This document shows positions 47,391 to 56,833 of a stretch of 64,000 bases of DNA, in pieces. The stretch comes from Phycisphaerae bacterium (GTDB lineage: Bacteria; Planctomycetota; Phycisphaerae; Phycisphaerales; Phycisphaeraceae), in NCBI GenBank assembly GCA_030426385.1, contig JAUHYI010000001.1:62001-126000 (forward strand). Direction: 5' to 3'. The position numbers and the translations under genes were made by a program. The first letter of the stretch is position 1. Each line of letters opens with the position of its first letter. The notes under the pieces were generated by a model. It worked only from the letters and a program-made list of their open reading frames with translations, was not told the DNA's origin and did no database searches.

Positions 47391-49027
47391 GACCGCAACT
47401 CCTCAACCGCCACATCATCAAACCACGCCACACCCACCCCGTTTAATTCCAGATACAACCACCCAAACTGCGCTTCGCTTGTCGTACGAAATACCGTTTC
47501 AAAATACGTCCAATCACACGTACCACAGATTGGCCCGGCGACATGGCTCATATGTGGTTCGCGCGGCCGTAGTCCGATTTCATCAAAACGTATTTGTGCT
47601 CCGGCCCCGGTCACGTCCTGACAGCAAATCCAACCGGACACGCGATATTCCGTATCGGGATAAATGTGCGGCGTCGGTCCATAACCCGCCGTCTGCACAA
47701 GACCGCCATCCGTTGGCCCGGTCAATCGAATTGATCGCGTCCCCGAATGCCCACGTTCTGAATCCCAATGAATCGCCGCATCAGGATGTTCACTGGCAAA
47801 TATACAGCAACCTACCACGGGTTGATCGTACGGCACCGGTGTTTCAAAATCATTCACTTGGTCATAATAAAACCGTGGGAATCGTGGGTTGTAATTCAAA
47901 CGTCGACTCAGATCGTTCTTGTGCCAATCACTATTAATATTGATCGGATTGGGGTGTTCCGGGTCGACACCAAAATTAATCACCTGAGATTCATCGACAA
48001 TTTGTGTCGCAAGGCTAGGCAACACACTGAACATGCGCATGTGTACCTGCCATGTCCTCGGTTGCCCCGTATAACCTTCGTCCGGCAAACAGATCAGATG
48101 TTCGTCATAGATGTTACAGCAGGTTGCACCAGCCATATTGCAATTCGCGCTGACAATTTCCATGACAGGACTGCCATGTGGATCATCGAAATAACCTAGA
48201 AACCCCCCCGCCGCAATCGCGCGTTCGCCATCAGGATCGTTCATCCCCGGTGTCATATAACTGACCGGATTGTGTGGCCAACGCACCAGTCGACCATCCG
48301 GATGCGCCCAGATCGTACTGTGATAGCGTTTCATCTCAGGCCGATTGTCGTACACCCCGCCCGCATAAAAATTCGCACATTCAACCAGGTAATGATTCGG
48401 CGCATTCAGCTCGGCATGAATATCTGCCACATAGCTGTCGGCAAGCGCATCGTATTCAATCGTAAACTGGTGGCGACCGCGAATAGCATCATTTGATTCA
48501 AATGTCTGTTCAATCGTAAATACCAGTTGCTGGCCGCGGTCCACATCAACACGCCAGACCATCTTCGGTTTTGCTTTTCGCACGGCCTGTTCATCTGTAG
48601 AAAACCGCGCCGGTTCTGCATCGCCCTTCACACGGTATGGTGCACCCGGCAGCCGATCGTATCCCATCATGTCCACCAACCACCATTGCGCAATGACGCG
48701 ACCCCCTTGAAACGTAGCCGCGTGATACAACGGCGGAATTTCAGCGGGTCGCGCGCTGTGACGCTCTGGATGTGGCGCGATCCATTCCACCACTGCCTCA
48801 TCCCGATCAATCAGACCGATGCGAGTATCACCATCCATGATCCACATAAAACGAACATCGACTTCAACCAGATGCAGATGCACCGATCGCTCTCGTCGCT
48901 GCGCCAATTTCGATCGATCGGTGCAATTCGTCATGTAGGTTTGCAACAGGGTTAATCCCGTGTCACCGGTTGGATCAGCGATCGAACCGCTAGGATGTTG
49001 GACCGATGATGTTTCTGGATGATTCAT
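47387..49027 (-). CDS. Protein of unknown function with C-terminal CBM4-like sandwich
   Basis: A 546-residue protein with SD GAGGAA and ATG at 49027. The first 350 residues are beta-rich and hold FTIEYDALADSYVADIHAEL and YHSTIWAHPDGRLVRWPHNP; the layout resembles a galactose-mutarotase-like or other super-sandwich domain. Residues about 400-546 look like a CBM4/9-type carbohydrate-binding jelly roll (GHSGTRSIRLTGPTDGGLVQ, TYFETVFRTTSEAQFGWLYL, GVAWFDDVAVEEL). No signal peptide is seen. It starts 2 bp after the MR/MLE gene and overlaps the toroid gene by 4 nt, so it is translated within the locus C operon. The function is unknown. Confidence 0.75.
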   Translation of the reverse strand: MNHPETSSVQHPSGSIADPTGDTGLTLLQTYMTNCTDRSKLAQRRERSVHLHLVEVDVRFMWIMDGDTRIGLIDRDEAVVEWIAPHPERHSARPAEIPPLYHAATFQGGRVIAQWWLVDMMGYDRLPGAPYRVKGDAEPARFSTDEQAVRKAKPKMVWRVDVDRGQQLVFTIEQTFESNDAIRGRHQFTIEYDALADSYVADIHAELNAPNHYLVECANFYAGGVYDNRPEMKRYHSTIWAHPDGRLVRWPHNPVSYMTPGMNDPDGERAIAAGGFLGYFDDPHGSPVMEIVSANCNMAGATCCNIYDEHLICLPDEGYTGQPRTWQVHMRMFSVLPSLATQIVDESQVINFGVDPEHPNPININSDWHKNDLSRRLNYNPRFPRFYYDQVNDFETPVPYDQPVVGCCIFASEHPDAAIHWDSERGHSGTRSIRLTGPTDGGLVQTAGYGPTPHIYPDTEYRVSGWICCQDVTGAGAQIRFDEIGLRPREPHMSHVAGPICGTCDWTYFETVFRTTSEAQFGWLYLELNGVGVAWFDDVAVEELRS

Positions 49028-49029
49028 TA

Positions 49030-50211
49030 TTATTTCCTCGACACCGTAAATTTTTCCAGCACATCACGATTGATCGTCACACCCAACCCAGGTCGATCCG
49101 GCAACGGCAATACGCCGTTTTGCAACACCGGCTCCTCGATCAACAGGTCACGTCGTAATGGGGATTGACATAAATTACCCGGCAAAAATTCCACGTATGG
49201 GCAATGACCGCACACTGCTGCCATATGAATCGACGCCGCAATACCGATGCCGGTTTTCCAGCAATGCGGAACGATTAGTCGATCACGTTCACCAGCCAGT
49301 CGGCACACTTTCAATGCCTCGGTTAGTCCGCCCACCCGTCCCACATCAGGCTGCGCCACATCAACCTGCCCCCGATCCATCAGATCGATAAATTCATAAT
49401 GCGTGTTCTGCCATTCACCCGCTGCGATGCGGATGTTCAGATTCTTTTGTATATACGCATAGCCATCCAGATCATCAATCCACAATGGTGTTTCAATGAA
49501 AAACAGATTCAGCGGTTCCAACCGTTGAAGCGCACGCAGCGCCCGTTCAGCATCCGACCAGGCATATTGCACATCCACCATGATCGTAAAATCATCACCG
49601 ATGGTTTTACGACACGCCGCCACGATCTCATACACCGTGGCATCATCACCGCTCAATTGTTCATGCGCATACGGCCCGAACGGTGTAACTTCCAATTTTG
49701 CCGCTCGAAACCCAACATCCCGTGCACGTAACAACCACTCCTGTAATGATTGTGTGTACGACTCCACATCACGACCTTCAGGTTGCAACGATGCATAGGG
49801 TTGGATCGCATCCTGCGCTTGCTCGCCCAGTAGTTGCCAGCATGGTTGTCCCGCTGCCTTGCCACGAATGTCCCACAGCGCCATATCAATGGCACCGATC
49901 GCGCAAATACCGGCACCGCGTCGTCCAGACATGGCGCTACCGACGTACAGCCGTTTCCAGATCGTTTCGATGTCTGTTTCCAAAGGGTCGATACCGATCA
50001 GCATTTCCCGTAGCCCCAGCCCCATCGTATGTGTACCCGTCGTTTCGATAAATGCTGCAGCCACCCACGGGTTCGTATCCGTTTCCCCAATACCAACGAT
50101 ACCCTCATCCGTATAAATTTCGACGATTAAATCATCCTGCGCCGAATCCGTCGCCTGCGCATTCGCATTGGGAATTTCCAGAATATGACAGATCACATCG
50201 GTAATTTTCAT
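49030..50211 (-). CDS. Mandelate racemase/muconate lactonizing enzyme family protein (probable sugar-acid dehydratase)
   Basis: A 393-residue enolase-superfamily enzyme. The ATG at 50211 overlaps the stop of the truncated gene upstream by 4 nt and begins MKITDVICHILEIPNANA. The capping domain precedes the barrel motifs: AAKLEV (general base region), IMVDVQYAW (Mg ligand Asp), LFFIETPLWIDD (Glu), RIAAGEW (Glu), VDVAQPDVGRVGG and RLIVPHCW (catalytic His). This matches the D-galactonate/rhamnonate/fuconate dehydratase-like groups. It probably dehydrates an aldonic acid to a 2-keto-3-deoxy acid, after the SDR dehydrogenase encoded two genes upstream. Confidence 0.93.
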   Translation of the reverse strand: MKITDVICHILEIPNANAQATDSAQDDLIVEIYTDEGIVGIGETDTNPWVAAAFIETTGTHTMGLGLREMLIGIDPLETDIETIWKRLYVGSAMSGRRGAGICAIGAIDMALWDIRGKAAGQPCWQLLGEQAQDAIQPYASLQPEGRDVESYTQSLQEWLLRARDVGFRAAKLEVTPFGPYAHEQLSGDDATVYEIVAACRKTIGDDFTIMVDVQYAWSDAERALRALQRLEPLNLFFIETPLWIDDLDGYAYIQKNLNIRIAAGEWQNTHYEFIDLMDRGQVDVAQPDVGRVGGLTEALKVCRLAGERDRLIVPHCWKTGIGIAASIHMAAVCGHCPYVEFLPGNLCQSPLRRDLLIEEPVLQNGVLPLPDRPGLGVTINRDVLEKFTVSRK

Positions 50212-50498
50212 CCTACCGTCCCTCTCAATGTCGGACCATGCAATTCGCTCAGCCGAACATCCATCGCCAATCCCAACACGAATCCTCCGGCACACGCCAC
50301 CTCGTGGGCCCGACCCTCAGTATCAAATCGATAGATCTGACCCGCATCGCCACCTGCGTACACCCTGCCGGCCACATCAACCGCCACACCTTCGGGATGA
50401 TCCAACCACTGCCCCATCGTCTCGACAGTCGTCGACGTCACCGGCGTAAACGGTAAATCTCGCCCAACTATTTTCTTCTCGCTTGTTGCATTTATCAT
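50208..50498 (-). pseudogene. Truncated SMP-30/gluconolactonase-like propeller fragment
   Basis: A 96-residue frame whose residues about 25-80 (PEGVAVDVAGRVYAGGDAGQ, IYRFDTEGRAHEVACAGG) match the first blades of SMP-30/strictosidine-synthase-like sugar lactonases, normally about 300 residues. The homology ends abruptly after GFVLGLAMD, and 16 unrelated residues run to a TGA that overlaps the MR/MLE start. The missing blades are not present in other frames before the next gene, so this looks like an internal deletion remnant. It still sits in coupled position, so it may be translated as a short peptide. Confidence 0.7.
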
Positions 50499-50523
50499 GA
50501 CTGTTTTCAGCAAACCGATTTCA

Positions 50524-51306
50524 TCAGAACGTTATCGTCAATCCACCGTCCACCACCAGCGTATGTCCCGTGATATATGTGCATTGATCCCCACACAAAA
50601 ACGCAATCGCTTCAGCAACTTCGCTCGCATCGCCGATTCGTCCCAGTGGTATTTTCCGTTGATGCACATACCACGCCTCGAATGTCGGCGATCGCTTGAC
50701 ATCCTCCCCATTGACCAGACTCATCGGCGTATCAATCGCACCAGGCGCCACCGCGTTCACCAGAATCCCATGTTCCGACAGATCCACGGCCAAACATCGC
50801 GTCCACGCATGCACACCTCCCTTGCTCGCCGTATACGCGCCAACATCACCCTGTGCCGCCAACCCCTGAATCGATCCCACATTCACGATCCGTCCATACC
50901 CGCGCTTTACCATGCTCGGCGTCACCCGTTTAGCTAACACAAACATCGCGTCCAGATTGACCGCCATGATCGCTCGCCATTGTTCGATCGTACTCGTGCC
51001 GATCCGTTCGTAAATTCCGAACCCTGCATTATTCACCAGAATATCAACGGCGCCATACTTACTGATGACACCATCAATCGTATCATTCAGCGTGTCGTGA
51101 TCCGCCAGATCGCACACTGCATGGTTGATCGCATCCGGCATTGCCGATGACTTATCGATGCCAATCACTGTCGCCCCGCGATCACGCAATAAACATGACA
51201 CGGCTCGCCCAATACCCGACGCCGCGCCAGTCACCATCGCCACACGGTTCGTAAAACACCCAGGCGCATTCATCGCTATCTCAGTGGTGGATTGCCTACT
51301 CATCAT
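50524..51306 (-). CDS. Short-chain dehydrogenase/reductase (SDR)
   Basis: A 260-residue classical SDR. The cofactor motif is VTGAASGIGRAV, then NNAGFGIYERIG, VNVGSIQGLAAQGDVGAYTA with Ser and the YTASK catalytic Tyr/Lys, PGAIDTPM, and the C-terminal VDGGLTI. Several starts overlap the upstream stop (GTG 51309, ATG 51306, ATG 51303); the ATG at 51306 shares a base with the TGA. With the MR/MLE enzyme and the lactonase remnant it fits a non-phosphorylative sugar oxidation route (sugar to lactone to acid to 2-keto-3-deoxy acid), such as those for L-fucose or L-rhamnose. The substrate is inferred only. Confidence 0.94.
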   Translation of the reverse strand: MMSRQSTTEIAMNAPGCFTNRVAMVTGAASGIGRAVSCLLRDRGATVIGIDKSSAMPDAINHAVCDLADHDTLNDTIDGVISKYGAVDILVNNAGFGIYERIGTSTIEQWRAIMAVNLDAMFVLAKRVTPSMVKRGYGRIVNVGSIQGLAAQGDVGAYTASKGGVHAWTRCLAVDLSEHGILVNAVAPGAIDTPMSLVNGEDVKRSPTFEAWYVHQRKIPLGRIGDASEVAEAIAFLCGDQCTYITGHTLVVDGGLTITF

Positions 51307-52163
51307 CACACCCGATCAGGTTGATAAACCTCAGTCGTTGAGGTGGCCAGTGAACTGGCGTGATGATCTGTTCGTGGTAATGCCTGCCATGTGCGAAACT
51401 CCCGCACCAGACCAATCATGCTTTGCACTGCCGCATCGAACCAGCGCCGGCCTTTCTCTGCACTTGCAACAGTCGGATCGCCTACAGTGCCATCATCACT
51501 GATCATCGAATGCCACGGTGCCATATTGATTGGCCCCATGCCATTCAGATCGTGATAAAAAAACGATGATTCAGGAAAGTGAAAATTTTTCTGCGCCTGT
51601 TCCATCTGTACCGCGTCCCCATTGAGATGTAAGTACACCGATGTTTCCAGTTCACCCGCATGGGCAATACCACCCGGATAGACAGATTCTCGCTCGGCTT
51701 TGATCTGATTCAAGATCAAGTTCGGCCAGATGAATGACGCGCACAACGCTTCGCTATTCGTATTGATTCGCCGTGCGGCTAGATCCAACACCGGCATATT
51801 CGATCCGTGACCATTGCATATCAACAGCCGACGAAATCCGTGATGCGCCACACTCAAACCAATATCCGCTATCACTTCCAACAGGTGTTCCGCTTTCACA
51901 TCAATCGTGCCAGGATAATCCATATGATGCGTTTCAAATCCATACGGAAAATGCGGCAATAGCAGCATCTCCTCCGGAATCTGCTCCCCTACCGCCTCAC
52001 ACAGACTCCGCGATTCCAGATTGTCAACATCCATCGGCAGATGACCGCCGTGATCCTCAACCGATCCAATGCTCAGGACAATCACCGGCTGATCCGCAAC
52101 CCGTCTATCCAATTCCGGCGACGTCAGTTGATCCCACATCCATCGCTTAACACCTGTGCTCAT
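51306..52163 (-). CDS. Creatininase-family amidohydrolase
   Basis: A 285-residue protein with start ATG at 52163 that shares one base with the upstream stop (TGATG) and has SD GGAGG. Family motifs are visible: SIGSVEDHGGHLPMDVDN (metal ligands Glu, His, Asp), LICNGHGSNMPVLDLAARR and GIAHAGELETSVYL. Creatininase-like proteins are metal-dependent amidases and include enzymes acting on cyclic amides and lactams. In sugar catabolic operons of PVC bacteria they are common and may act on lactone-like or amide bonds. It could possibly stand in for the broken lactonase downstream, which is speculation. Confidence 0.92.
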   Translation of the reverse strand: MSTGVKRWMWDQLTSPELDRRVADQPVIVLSIGSVEDHGGHLPMDVDNLESRSLCEAVGEQIPEEMLLLPHFPYGFETHHMDYPGTIDVKAEHLLEVIADIGLSVAHHGFRRLLICNGHGSNMPVLDLAARRINTNSEALCASFIWPNLILNQIKAERESVYPGGIAHAGELETSVYLHLNGDAVQMEQAQKNFHFPESSFFYHDLNGMGPINMAPWHSMISDDGTVGDPTVASAEKGRRWFDAAVQSMIGLVREFRTWQALPRTDHHASSLATSTTEVYQPDRV

Positions 52164-55100
52164 CACGAACCTCCCTTCGTCGTACCGCAGCAAAAATCAG
52201 CCACAGACTTCGCAGGTTGTTTCGATATTTCGTTCGGCTTAATAACCAGCGCATCATCACGCTCCAATACCGCCGATGTATCTGCCAAATCGTTCGACAA
52301 CAGGACCACATAACCACCCGCTGGAATCGTGCGTCTCTGGGTTTTGAATGTCAGGTCACGCACCTCAATACCTTGACGGAACGTCGCTTTAATCGGCCGA
52401 TCCGTTGGATTATTAACCGCCACGCGCCAGCGCCAGCGCCCGTTCGGTCCCGTACGTGGCAACACTTCCAACAACAGTTCATCCTGATCGCACACCACAG
52501 GATGCCCCACACGTACATGCGTCAGCTCATGTTGATCCGGATACAACGCCGCATACACCCGCCCATCAAAATCAAAGCCTAGCGACGTGTACACACGCTC
52601 ACCATTTGTGTAATACCCCGTTGTATGTCCGTCCAATTGATACAGACCCGCACTCCAGTTCGGGTTCAGCCCGCTGATCCGCACCGGCAAGGTCAAACCC
52701 ACAGGTTCCGATGGACGCTGCACTTTCATTTCAATACCACGGGCCACATCATCCACGGCCACTTCGTAAAAACCCGACGTCTTCACACGCTTGCCGCTTA
52801 CCATTTCAACCCCTGTCGGATCGTCCAGATATTCCAGCACCTTCTCAAAACGCACCTCCCCTGTTTCTGGCACGTTCAATGGCTCACTGACTGAAAACAA
52901 CTCGTATTGAAACTTGTCACCAGCCTCAACCTCACGCCCTTCCACATCCGCAAACACGCGCACCATGAACGTCGATTGCTGATTGAATCGAATGGCCACA
53001 CGCAACGGATCACCACGATTGACAAACAACACCTGGTTCAGCGAACCGCCTGCATAAAACCCAAACCAGTGGCCCGTCCCCACTGAAAAATCAACCGAAC
53101 TTACATCGCTCAGGTTATACACCTGCGACTGGCGATCATCACCCACCACACACATGACATCGTCTCGCGGATACCAGTTCGATCGCAATAGCTCAATTTT
53201 TTGAATCGTCTGTTGCTTTTTAAACGTCAACGTTTCAGAAAAACTTGCCATCACCGCACCGCTGCGTACCGATTGCGCGGGCCATCCCGTCGGCTGTGGC
53301 CCCACTAACGGGTTATTAAATTCAACGTAACGTCGAACCACTGTCATCAACTCGGCAGGTTGTTTCGGGCCCGACGTGTGCCACGCATTGATCGGCGGGA
53401 CATGCGCCTGATAGACTTCCTCCAACAGCGATCGCGCCACGATCGCCTGATCGTCCGAAAATTCCAGCACCGGAATATTGTGATAACGCAAGCCCCCCTC
53501 TTCGCCCGCACTACTGACTAGATGCGGCAGATTGTGTTCCAGCCGAACCACAGGCCGCACGCCCTTGGGCCCGCCGTCCCATGTTTTACCCGCAGGCACT
53601 TCCGGAAAACGATGCGTCTGAAAAATGCCGATCCCGCGTGCCAGATACTGCCGACCACAATCATTCACATGATCCCCGCAAAAAGCCACCGCCATCGACC
53701 CGGGCTTCCATGTTCGCAACGCAGAACTGACCGCTTCACCGCCATTACGATCCCGTGCCACCAATACCATATTCTGCTGCACATTTGCCGGCAGGTACAT
53801 CACTTCCGAAAAATGTTTGATCCCCTGGGGCAGAAACCGACGAATCAGGTGCTCCCCGTTATAAATACGAATTTCAGCCAAACCCTTTTCCGCGCTCACT
53901 TCGATTGGGGTCGCCAGCACCTCCCGATCAATCACGAACGGCTCGGCACCATACGTGTGGGTGCGGTAGCACTGCGGCCATTGATGAATAATCGGCCCGT
54001 CTGACGCAAACACATTGAGTCCGTCATACTGACTGTTCCATCGCAACGCATCCTTAGTCAGTTTCGCCAATGATCTTGCCTGACCATATGTCAACGCATG
54101 TCCTGACCGCGCCTGCTCGACCAACTGTCGTGGCGAACGCACCAGACTCACGGCCACAGGCAACGATGGCAACGTCCCTGCCGTCGACAGCAGATATTCA
54201 TCCGTGACGTCCTCGACCAACTTCCCATCTTCGTAATACTTCACCGCCACCGCTGACGTCAGCTTCAGGTCTGCCACATGCATCGCGCCAGGATCATCAA
54301 AATTGTAAACGCCCACCATGTGTCCGCCGTACCGATCCACATCACGCAGGATCCATTCCAATACATGCGTCGGACCTTTGACGAACTCTCCCGCCTCATT
54401 TTCAAACTGCACCATCAGCACATTTTTGTCAGGACCCGTCAAACATGTCTCACGCGGCCATGGGATACCATTGCCCGTAAAAAACATATGGTTGCCCACA
54501 TTCGTTTCAATCGAATAGCCCGGCACCAAACGCAAGGTGTCATCTGACAGCGCTCGACACTGTTCATCCAGCTCGTGTAGTTTCTTCGGCGTCAGGCGAT
54601 CAAACGCTTCCATAAACACCACGAAATCCAATCCTGCGTGACGCGCCGCTTTGGCGTAATCTGCCACAGTTCCCTCGCCACCGCTGAACGACGACTGCGC
54701 TCCGATTAATCCACGATAGACCTTCCCCGGTGGCGGACGATGCAGATCCAGTTCACGCACCGACCAGAATTCTTTTTCAAAATGACTCTTGGCATCCGGC
54801 CGTAGGTTCGGCGACAGCAATCGCTCGGGCGTTGTTTGATAGCCCCCCAATTTGTTTTTGGACAGGCTTGGTTCAGCCAACCATGTGAATGCGTTCAATA
54901 TTAATTTTTCAAAATCAGACGGAACACCATTTAATCCGCGCGATAGGCCTGCACGATCGTACAGCCATTGCGTACCCTGGCCGATCGAAAACATAGGCGC
55001 CTGACACATCAACACGATGCGACCATTTTCATATTCTCGCAATGCGATCAGATCCGGTTCACGAACCCCATCCTCTCGCACAAGCGCATCCGGTGGCGGC

Positions 55101-55855
55101 GTAAAGGATGTTTCGCCTTCTCCGATAGGACGGGTATAGGATGTGGCGTTGCCCTTAACCACAACCTGCCAATCATTCGACACAGCAATCGGTGCCGTCC
55201 ATGAACTGTTGTAATGTTCGCCATACGGAAACCACAGATTTTTCACCCCATCACTGATCGGCGATGGATTAATCTGTTCGACCCGCACCATCCATTCATG
55301 CCCGCGCATCCGTGGCATCAACGCAATTTTCGATTCATCCGCCTCCACCAGAAATTCCAAAGGCAATCTCGCGCCCCACGGCTCAATCAGTTGCCGCACA
55401 TGCTCGTCGGCATTATCCGTGTGGATCATGGCGAACACACCACCGCCCGCTTCCAGAAACCGCTCGATCAATTCGATATACGCGTCGCGTCGCGGCCCTT
55501 TGGCTTTAAAACCAAATGCTTTATCTTCGCCTGCTGCAGGACAACCGTAAATCACCAAAACGTTGTACTTCCTGATCCGATCCCACGTAAATTCGGTGAA
55601 GTCGTCCAAGTAATCCGGCTCGTACCCTACCTCCTGAATGTCCTTGAGCCATTGCAAGTCGACATGAGGAGTCCATGTCCCTTGTGGCGCCACGATCAGG
55701 ATGGCCGGCTTATCCGTTTTATTCTGGGCCGATGACGATTCAACGACATCGAGACACAACATCGCCATGCAAATCGCAACCAGAAAAGTTGAACGCCTGA
55801 ATGCAAACGCATGAAATACGCGGCATCTATTATTCGGGGAAAACATAAAAATCAT
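52163..55855 (-). CDS. Large secreted protein with ThuA/GATase-like N-terminus and PHP-like middle
   Basis: A 1230-residue protein with a signal-type N-terminus (RRSTFLVAICMAMLCLDVVE). Residues about 50-260 form a GATase/ThuA-like fold (AILIVAPQGTWTPHVDLQWL, YNVLVIYGCPAAGEDKAFG, AGGGVFAMIHTDNADEHVRQ). Residues about 380-520 resemble a PHP/CehA-type metal-dependent hydrolase (GLIGAQSSFSGGEGTVADYA, HAGLDFVVFMEAFDRL, LVPGYSIETNVGNHMFFTGN), with some of the usual His missing. The remaining 700 residues are beta-rich and unassigned. It is the first catabolic gene after the PEP-CTERM gene of locus C and overlaps creatininase by one base. It is probably an envelope hydrolase of unknown substrate. 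Confidence 0.78.
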   Translation of the reverse strand: MIFMFSPNNRCRVFHAFAFRRSTFLVAICMAMLCLDVVESSSAQNKTDKPAILIVAPQGTWTPHVDLQWLKDIQEVGYEPDYLDDFTEFTWDRIRKYNVLVIYGCPAAGEDKAFGFKAKGPRRDAYIELIERFLEAGGGVFAMIHTDNADEHVRQLIEPWGARLPLEFLVEADESKIALMPRMRGHEWMVRVEQINPSPISDGVKNLWFPYGEHYNSSWTAPIAVSNDWQVVVKGNATSYTRPIGEGETSFTPPPDALVREDGVREPDLIALREYENGRIVLMCQAPMFSIGQGTQWLYDRAGLSRGLNGVPSDFEKLILNAFTWLAEPSLSKNKLGGYQTTPERLLSPNLRPDAKSHFEKEFWSVRELDLHRPPPGKVYRGLIGAQSSFSGGEGTVADYAKAARHAGLDFVVFMEAFDRLTPKKLHELDEQCRALSDDTLRLVPGYSIETNVGNHMFFTGNGIPWPRETCLTGPDKNVLMVQFENEAGEFVKGPTHVLEWILRDVDRYGGHMVGVYNFDDPGAMHVADLKLTSAVAVKYYEDGKLVEDVTDEYLLSTAGTLPSLPVAVSLVRSPRQLVEQARSGHALTYGQARSLAKLTKDALRWNSQYDGLNVFASDGPIIHQWPQCYRTHTYGAEPFVIDREVLATPIEVSAEKGLAEIRIYNGEHLIRRFLPQGIKHFSEVMYLPANVQQNMVLVARDRNGGEAVSSALRTWKPGSMAVAFCGDHVNDCGRQYLARGIGIFQTHRFPEVPAGKTWDGGPKGVRPVVRLEHNLPHLVSSAGEEGGLRYHNIPVLEFSDDQAIVARSLLEEVYQAHVPPINAWHTSGPKQPAELMTVVRRYVEFNNPLVGPQPTGWPAQSVRSGAVMASFSETLTFKKQQTIQKIELLRSNWYPRDDVMCVVGDDRQSQVYNLSDVSSVDFSVGTGHWFGFYAGGSLNQVLFVNRGDPLRVAIRFNQQSTFMVRVFADVEGREVEAGDKFQYELFSVSEPLNVPETGEVRFEKVLEYLDDPTGVEMVSGKRVKTSGFYEVAVDDVARGIEMKVQRPSEPVGLTLPVRISGLNPNWSAGLYQLDGHTTGYYTNGERVYTSLGFDFDGRVYAALYPDQHELTHVRVGHPVVCDQDELLLEVLPRTGPNGRWRWRVAVNNPTDRPIKATFRQGIEVRDLTFKTQRRTIPAGGYVVLLSNDLADTSAVLERDDALVIKPNEISKQPAKSVADFCCGTTKGGS

Positions 55856-55884
55856 CCGTTATCAATAGTTGTGGGCGCAGTCAC

Positions 55885-55918
55885 AGCCGTAGTTGCAGCT
55901 GTAGCCGTAAGCTGTAGT
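55885..55918. repeat. Short imperfect tandem repeat in the leader of the ThuA-like gene
   Basis: AGCCGTA (55885, 55903) and GCTGTAG (55898, 55911) alternate in two imperfect units within the 93-bp gap between the PEP-CTERM and ThuA-like genes. Read on the - strand, the frame next to it gives a Gly/Tyr/Cys-rich string without a start codon. No function is seen. Confidence 0.4.
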
Positions 55919-55948
55919 AATGATTGCCTATAATCGAGCCATGCGCAC

Positions 55949-56731
55949 TTAGATGTCCCGGCGGCGTGATCGCCCCAGGAACGCTAAACCACCAAGGCCC
56001 AGCAACATGCCCGCGGCTGGCTCTGGGATAGACGGCGACCCAATCACAATGTTATCGAGGTCCAGGTTGGCGAAGTTGTTGTTGTTTTGAAAAATGATGT
56101 ACCGCGTAGTGTGATTGAATGTCAGCGGGCTGGTGATCGGAACAATAGCGGAAAACTCACCACTCGCACCCGACACATCACCCGCAGCGACAGTAATCAC
56201 GAATGACGATTCGGTGTCGCTGATACCCCACACAAATTGCAGTTGCGTCGAGCCTGCGACGATACCGGTCAGGTTCGACACCACAGTCGGGGAACCGAGC
56301 GATCCACCGGTGCTATCCCGCAGTACCACGCTGTCCAGTGATACCGTGCCGTTGAAACCGGTGATGAACCATCGCATCCCCATATGCCGTTCGCCGCCCG
56401 CGTCGGTGAGAAGCCCGCCGCCATGCGACGTAAAGAAGAGGCGATCACTGACGACATTAATCACCATGTCACCGCTAATGACAATGCCTGCAGCATCCGG
56501 TTCAAACGAATCCTGAGTGACAAGCGAACCACCATCGGTCAAACGCAACCGGCCACTGGCTTCGGTCACCGCACCACCGGGCGGCAGACTGGTCTGCCAT
56601 TTTCCCGCGTCTAGCGAATTGTCGTCAAAATTATCTTCGACCAATGCCGCACCAACTGACCCAGCGGCGAACAACACAACCGACAATAACGCAATAAGAA
56701 TCGTAGGAAAGATCAGGCGAGACATTTTCAT
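55949..56731 (-). CDS. PEP-CTERM sorted concanavalin-like protein of locus C
   Basis: A 260-residue protein. The ATG at 56731 follows AAGGAGA, and the signal peptide holds ILIALLSVVLFAAGSVGA. The body starts VEDNFDDNSLDAGKWQTSLP, a jelly-roll or DUF1583-like beginning, with alternating beta strands (GMRWFITGFNGTVSLDSVVL, FANLDLDNIVIGS). The C-terminus IPEPAAGMLLGLGGLAFLG, then RSRRR, is a PEP-CTERM signal. It lies 102 bp after the LacI-prepilin fusion gene. It is the third PEP-CTERM gene in the window that directly follows a sugar-type regulator. Confidence 0.93.
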   Translation of the reverse strand: MKMSRLIFPTILIALLSVVLFAAGSVGAALVEDNFDDNSLDAGKWQTSLPPGGAVTEASGRLRLTDGGSLVTQDSFEPDAAGIVISGDMVINVVSDRLFFTSHGGGLLTDAGGERHMGMRWFITGFNGTVSLDSVVLRDSTGGSLGSPTVVSNLTGIVAGSTQLQFVWGISDTESSFVITVAAGDVSGASGEFSAIVPITSPLTFNHTTRYIIFQNNNNFANLDLDNIVIGSPSIPEPAAGMLLGLGGLAFLGRSRRRDI

Positions 56732-56833
56732 AGCTTTTCTCCTTGGCAATTTGATGAATGAACCTGTTTGTTGCGTAAAAAATTTAGTGAAACAATGCAC
56801 GTGTTCTCCCATGCAATGATCAAAAAGGTGATT

